DNA from: Deltaproteobacteria bacterium
GTDB taxonomy: Bacteria > Desulfobacterota > Desulfobacteria > Desulfobacterales > JAFDFH01
Reading direction: 5' to 3'
NCBI GenBank assembly: GCA_019309945.1
Contig: JAFDFH010000105.1
Span: 1-7,545 of the forward strand
DNA length: 7,545 nt
Shown: one piece after another, positions 5,844-7,545 of the stretch
How positions within the stretch are numbered: the stretch's first letter is position 1
How the letters are laid out: each line of letters starts with the position of its first letter
Made by a program: the position numbers and the translations under genes
Notes under the pieces: generated by a model
The model's database searches: none
Seen by the model: the letters and a program-made list of their open reading frames with translations, nothing else
Told to the model about the DNA's origin: nothing

Positions 5844-7397
5844 ATGATGGAGTCGTTGCAAACCCAGGTATTGATCATCGGCGGCGGGATCACCAGCACC
5901 GGCCTTGCCAGAGACTTTGCATTACGCGGGGTTCAGTGCGTGGTGGTAGAGCAAAATGACATTAACGCAGGGGCATCCGGTGCGAATCATGGACTTCTGC
6001 ATAGTGGCGCCCGTTATGTATCGAACGATCAGACCAATGCCGCGGAGTGCCGTGAAGAAGGCAAACTTTTAAAACAGCTTGCGTCCCACTGTATTGAAGA
6101 CACCGGCGGACTGTTCGTGGCGGTTGAGGGGGATGATGAAAAATATGTGGCGGATTTCCCTTGTCTATGTTCCCAGTGTAACATTCCGGTGCAGACATTG
6201 GATATCACGGACGTCCGCGCAATGGAACCCGCCCTTTCCGAAAACTTAATCGCCGCTTACCGGGTGGAGGATGCATCCATTGATCCTTTCAAGCTTTCAA
6301 TGGAAAACATCTCCCAGGCTCGGGATCTGGGATGTCACTTACGGCGCCATACAAAAGTGGTCGGATTCATCCAGGATAAAAAGCGCATTAAGTCGACTCG
6401 TCTGCTGAACATGCTCACTGGTAAAACGTTTTTCATCGAAGCCGAACAGGTCGTCAATGCCACGGGTGCCTGGGCCGGAGCCGTTGCCGGTTTAGCCGGC
6501 ATCTCCATCGATATCCTATACTCCAAAGGTAGCCTTTTGGTCACGCATAATCGGATTACAAAGCGGGTGATCAATCGCTTGCGTCCCTCATCGAACGCCG
6601 ATATCCTGGTCCCCGGCGGTACGGTCTCCATCCTCGGAACGACGTCCGTCCGGATAAACACGCTGGACGCCATTCATCCTACCATTGAAGAAATGGACTT
6701 TATTGTGAGTGAAGCCGCCGCAATGATCCCTGTTCTGGAAACAACTCGCTATATTCGGGCCTATGCCGGGGTCAGGCCACTGGTCGGCTCGAAATCCTCC
6801 ACCGACGACCGACACGTCAGCCGAGGATATGCACTCCTGGATCATGCTGAAGACGGACTGGATAACTTTGCGACGATTACGGGAGGTAAACTTACCACCT
6901 ACCGTTTAATGGCCGAAAAAACTGCGGATTTGATCTGCCGCCGGTTGGGTGTTACTCGTCCTTGCCTGACCCGCACAGAACCGCTTCCCTCGGCCGGGGC
7001 TGCCAAGTGGACCAAACCGGGCCTGGCCCCAAAACTATGGGTGAAACATCATGAACCTGAAGATTTTTTAATTTGCGAGTGCGAAATGGTCCCCAAAAGT
7101 GTTGTGGATTCTCTCATTGACTCTATTCATGAACAAAACGGCCAACCGGATCTTAAGGCGATCGGACTTAGAAGTCGAATTGGCAAGGGTGCCTGTCAGG
7201 GAACGTTTTGCGGACTCCGGCTGGCTGCTTATCTTTATGAAAGGGGCGAGTTGGATTCAGACCAAGGCTTAGCTGCGCTAAGAGAATTCCTCAACGAGCG
7301 CTGGCGAGGGGTTCGACCGCTTCTTTGGGACATGCCTCTCATTCAGGCTGAATTACAGGAGGCGCTGTATTGCGGCCTTTTCAGTCTTGAAGTTTAA
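5844..7397 (+). CDS. glpA: Anaerobic glycerol-3-phosphate dehydrogenase, large FAD subunit
   Basis: GlpA oxidises sn-glycerol-3-phosphate to dihydroxyacetone phosphate with FAD. In the known GlpABC complex the electrons pass through GlpB/GlpC to the menaquinone pool. The 517 residues align by eye along the whole E. coli protein (542). Landmarks are the dinucleotide fold LIIGGGITSTGLARD (10-24) with Glu36, GANHGLLHSGARY (46-58), KGSLLV, DILVPGGTVSILGTTSVRI, AGVRPLV with Arg311, VSRGYALLDH and TGGKLTTYRLMAE (GGK at 347-349). The C-terminal BFD-like [2Fe-2S] domain has C411-X-C413 and C451-X4-C456, and the end (FLNERWRGVRPLLW) is also GlpA-like. This cysteine domain separates GlpA from aerobic GlpD. 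Two adjacent ATGs (5844, 5847) are possible; AGG at 5836-5838 is 5 or 8 bases away. Oddity: no glpB or glpC follows; within 10 bases of the stop a repeat element begins. Confidence 0.95.
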   Translation: MMESLQTQVLIIGGGITSTGLARDFALRGVQCVVVEQNDINAGASGANHGLLHSGARYVSNDQTNAAECREEGKLLKQLASHCIEDTGGLFVAVEGDDEKYVADFPCLCSQCNIPVQTLDITDVRAMEPALSENLIAAYRVEDASIDPFKLSMENISQARDLGCHLRRHTKVVGFIQDKKRIKSTRLLNMLTGKTFFIEAEQVVNATGAWAGAVAGLAGISIDILYSKGSLLVTHNRITKRVINRLRPSSNADILVPGGTVSILGTTSVRINTLDAIHPTIEEMDFIVSEAAAMIPVLETTRYIRAYAGVRPLVGSKSSTDDRHVSRGYALLDHAEDGLDNFATITGGKLTTYRLMAEKTADLICRRLGVTRPCLTRTEPLPSAGAAKWTKPGLAPKLWVKHHEPEDFLICECEMVPKSVVDSLIDSIHEQNGQPDLKAIGLRSRIGKGACQGTFCGLRLAAYLYERGELDSDQGLAALREFLNERWRGVRPLLWDMPLIQAELQEALYCGLFSLEV

Positions 7398-7404
7398 AAA
7401 AAGG

Positions 7405-7445
7405 GTAACCGTTCACGGAACGTTGAAATTGGAAATTGGAAATTT
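7405..7445. mobile_element. One end of a GTAAC-type element with 7-bp repeats
   Basis: GTAACCGTTCACGG (7405-7418) resembles the terminus of the 172-bp element (GTAACTACTCACG; shared GTAAC, TCACG). As in that element, heptads follow: GAAATTG (7425-7431), GAAATTG (7432-7438) and GAAATTT (7439-7445). The other end would lie beyond the window. If complete, the eight bases before it (AAAAAAGG, 7397-7404) should be repeated after an inverted copy of the terminus. It could instead be a solo or decayed end. Confidence 0.5.
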
Positions 7446-7450
7446 GGGCT

Positions 7451-7545
7451 TCATGCTTTTGTACTGTTGATGAAAGCATTCAATTTGGGGCCGAGTTTGT
7501 CAACTATTGCTTTGTATTCTGTCGCGTTTGACTCAGATAAAACTT
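7451..7545 (-). CDS. Possible C-terminal fragment of a minus-strand gene
   Basis: From the right edge, one minus-strand frame is open for 30 codons and ends in TGA at 7453-7451. It reads VLSESNATEYKAIVDKLG, then PKLNAFINSTKA. The composition is protein-like, with amphipathic helical character and few rare residues, while the other two minus frames are stopped. I do not recognise the protein. It would converge on glpA and end just inside the repeat element, so it may be an ordinary neighbour or a passenger. A chance open frame of this length is quite possible. Confidence 0.35.
   Translation of the reverse strand, partial: VLSESNATEYKAIVDKLGPKLNAFINSTKA

Noticed and set aside
6335..6845. Minus-strand open frames of 112 and 85 residues
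   Set aside because: Antisense to glpA, overlapping each other, composition typical of shadow frames.
7425..7445. CRISPR-like repeat array
   Set aside because: Units are 7 bp, contiguous and without spacers; this is a short tandem repeat.

Overview
The window looks like a chromosomal piece of a sulfate-reducing Desulfobacterota bacterium (Desulfobacteraceae/Desulfosarcinaceae-like). The main reason is the left-edge gene, which encodes the alpha subunit of dissimilatory sulfite reductase (DsrA). Its N-terminal and pre-ferredoxin insertions resemble those I know from Desulfosarcina-type DsrA rather than the shorter Desulfovibrio type. This placement rests on recalled family sequences, not on a search.

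Layout, left to right. The minus strand carries dsrA (3' end cut by the window edge, so dsrB would lie off-window). It has a strong Shine-Dalgarno and, about 170-200 bases upstream, a near-consensus sigma-70 promoter. Upstream, on the same strand, lie a 396-residue protein of unknown function, with faint similarity to a kinase/aminoglycoside-phosphotransferase fold, and a five-repeat TPR protein. A 410-base divergent intergenic region follows. It holds a 12-bp inverted repeat and a complete 172-bp non-coding transposable element (11-bp perfect terminal inverted repeats, 8-bp target duplication). Next is a plus-strand DapA-family aldolase with an unusually long C-terminus. A convergent minus-strand YkgJ-type cysteine-cluster protein comes after it; its predicted mRNA leader contains a second, unrelated 143-bp palindromic element. 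Then comes a plus-strand glpA (anaerobic glycerol-3-phosphate dehydrogenase large subunit). The right edge holds one end of another GTAAC-type element and the last 30 codons of a possible minus-strand gene.

How they fit together. DsrA performs the terminal sulfite-reducing step of sulfate respiration, and GlpA would feed electrons from glycerol-3-phosphate into anaerobic respiration. DapA belongs to lysine/diaminopimelate synthesis or a related aldolase reaction. I see no evidence that these genes form one pathway. The gene orientations and promoters suggest at least four transcription units.

I see no CRISPR, tRNA, rRNA, phage or defence system. The least ordinary content is the set of small non-coding mobile elements, especially the two complete ones sitting in promoter or leader regions, and the uncharacterised kinase-like/TPR pair upstream of dsrA.
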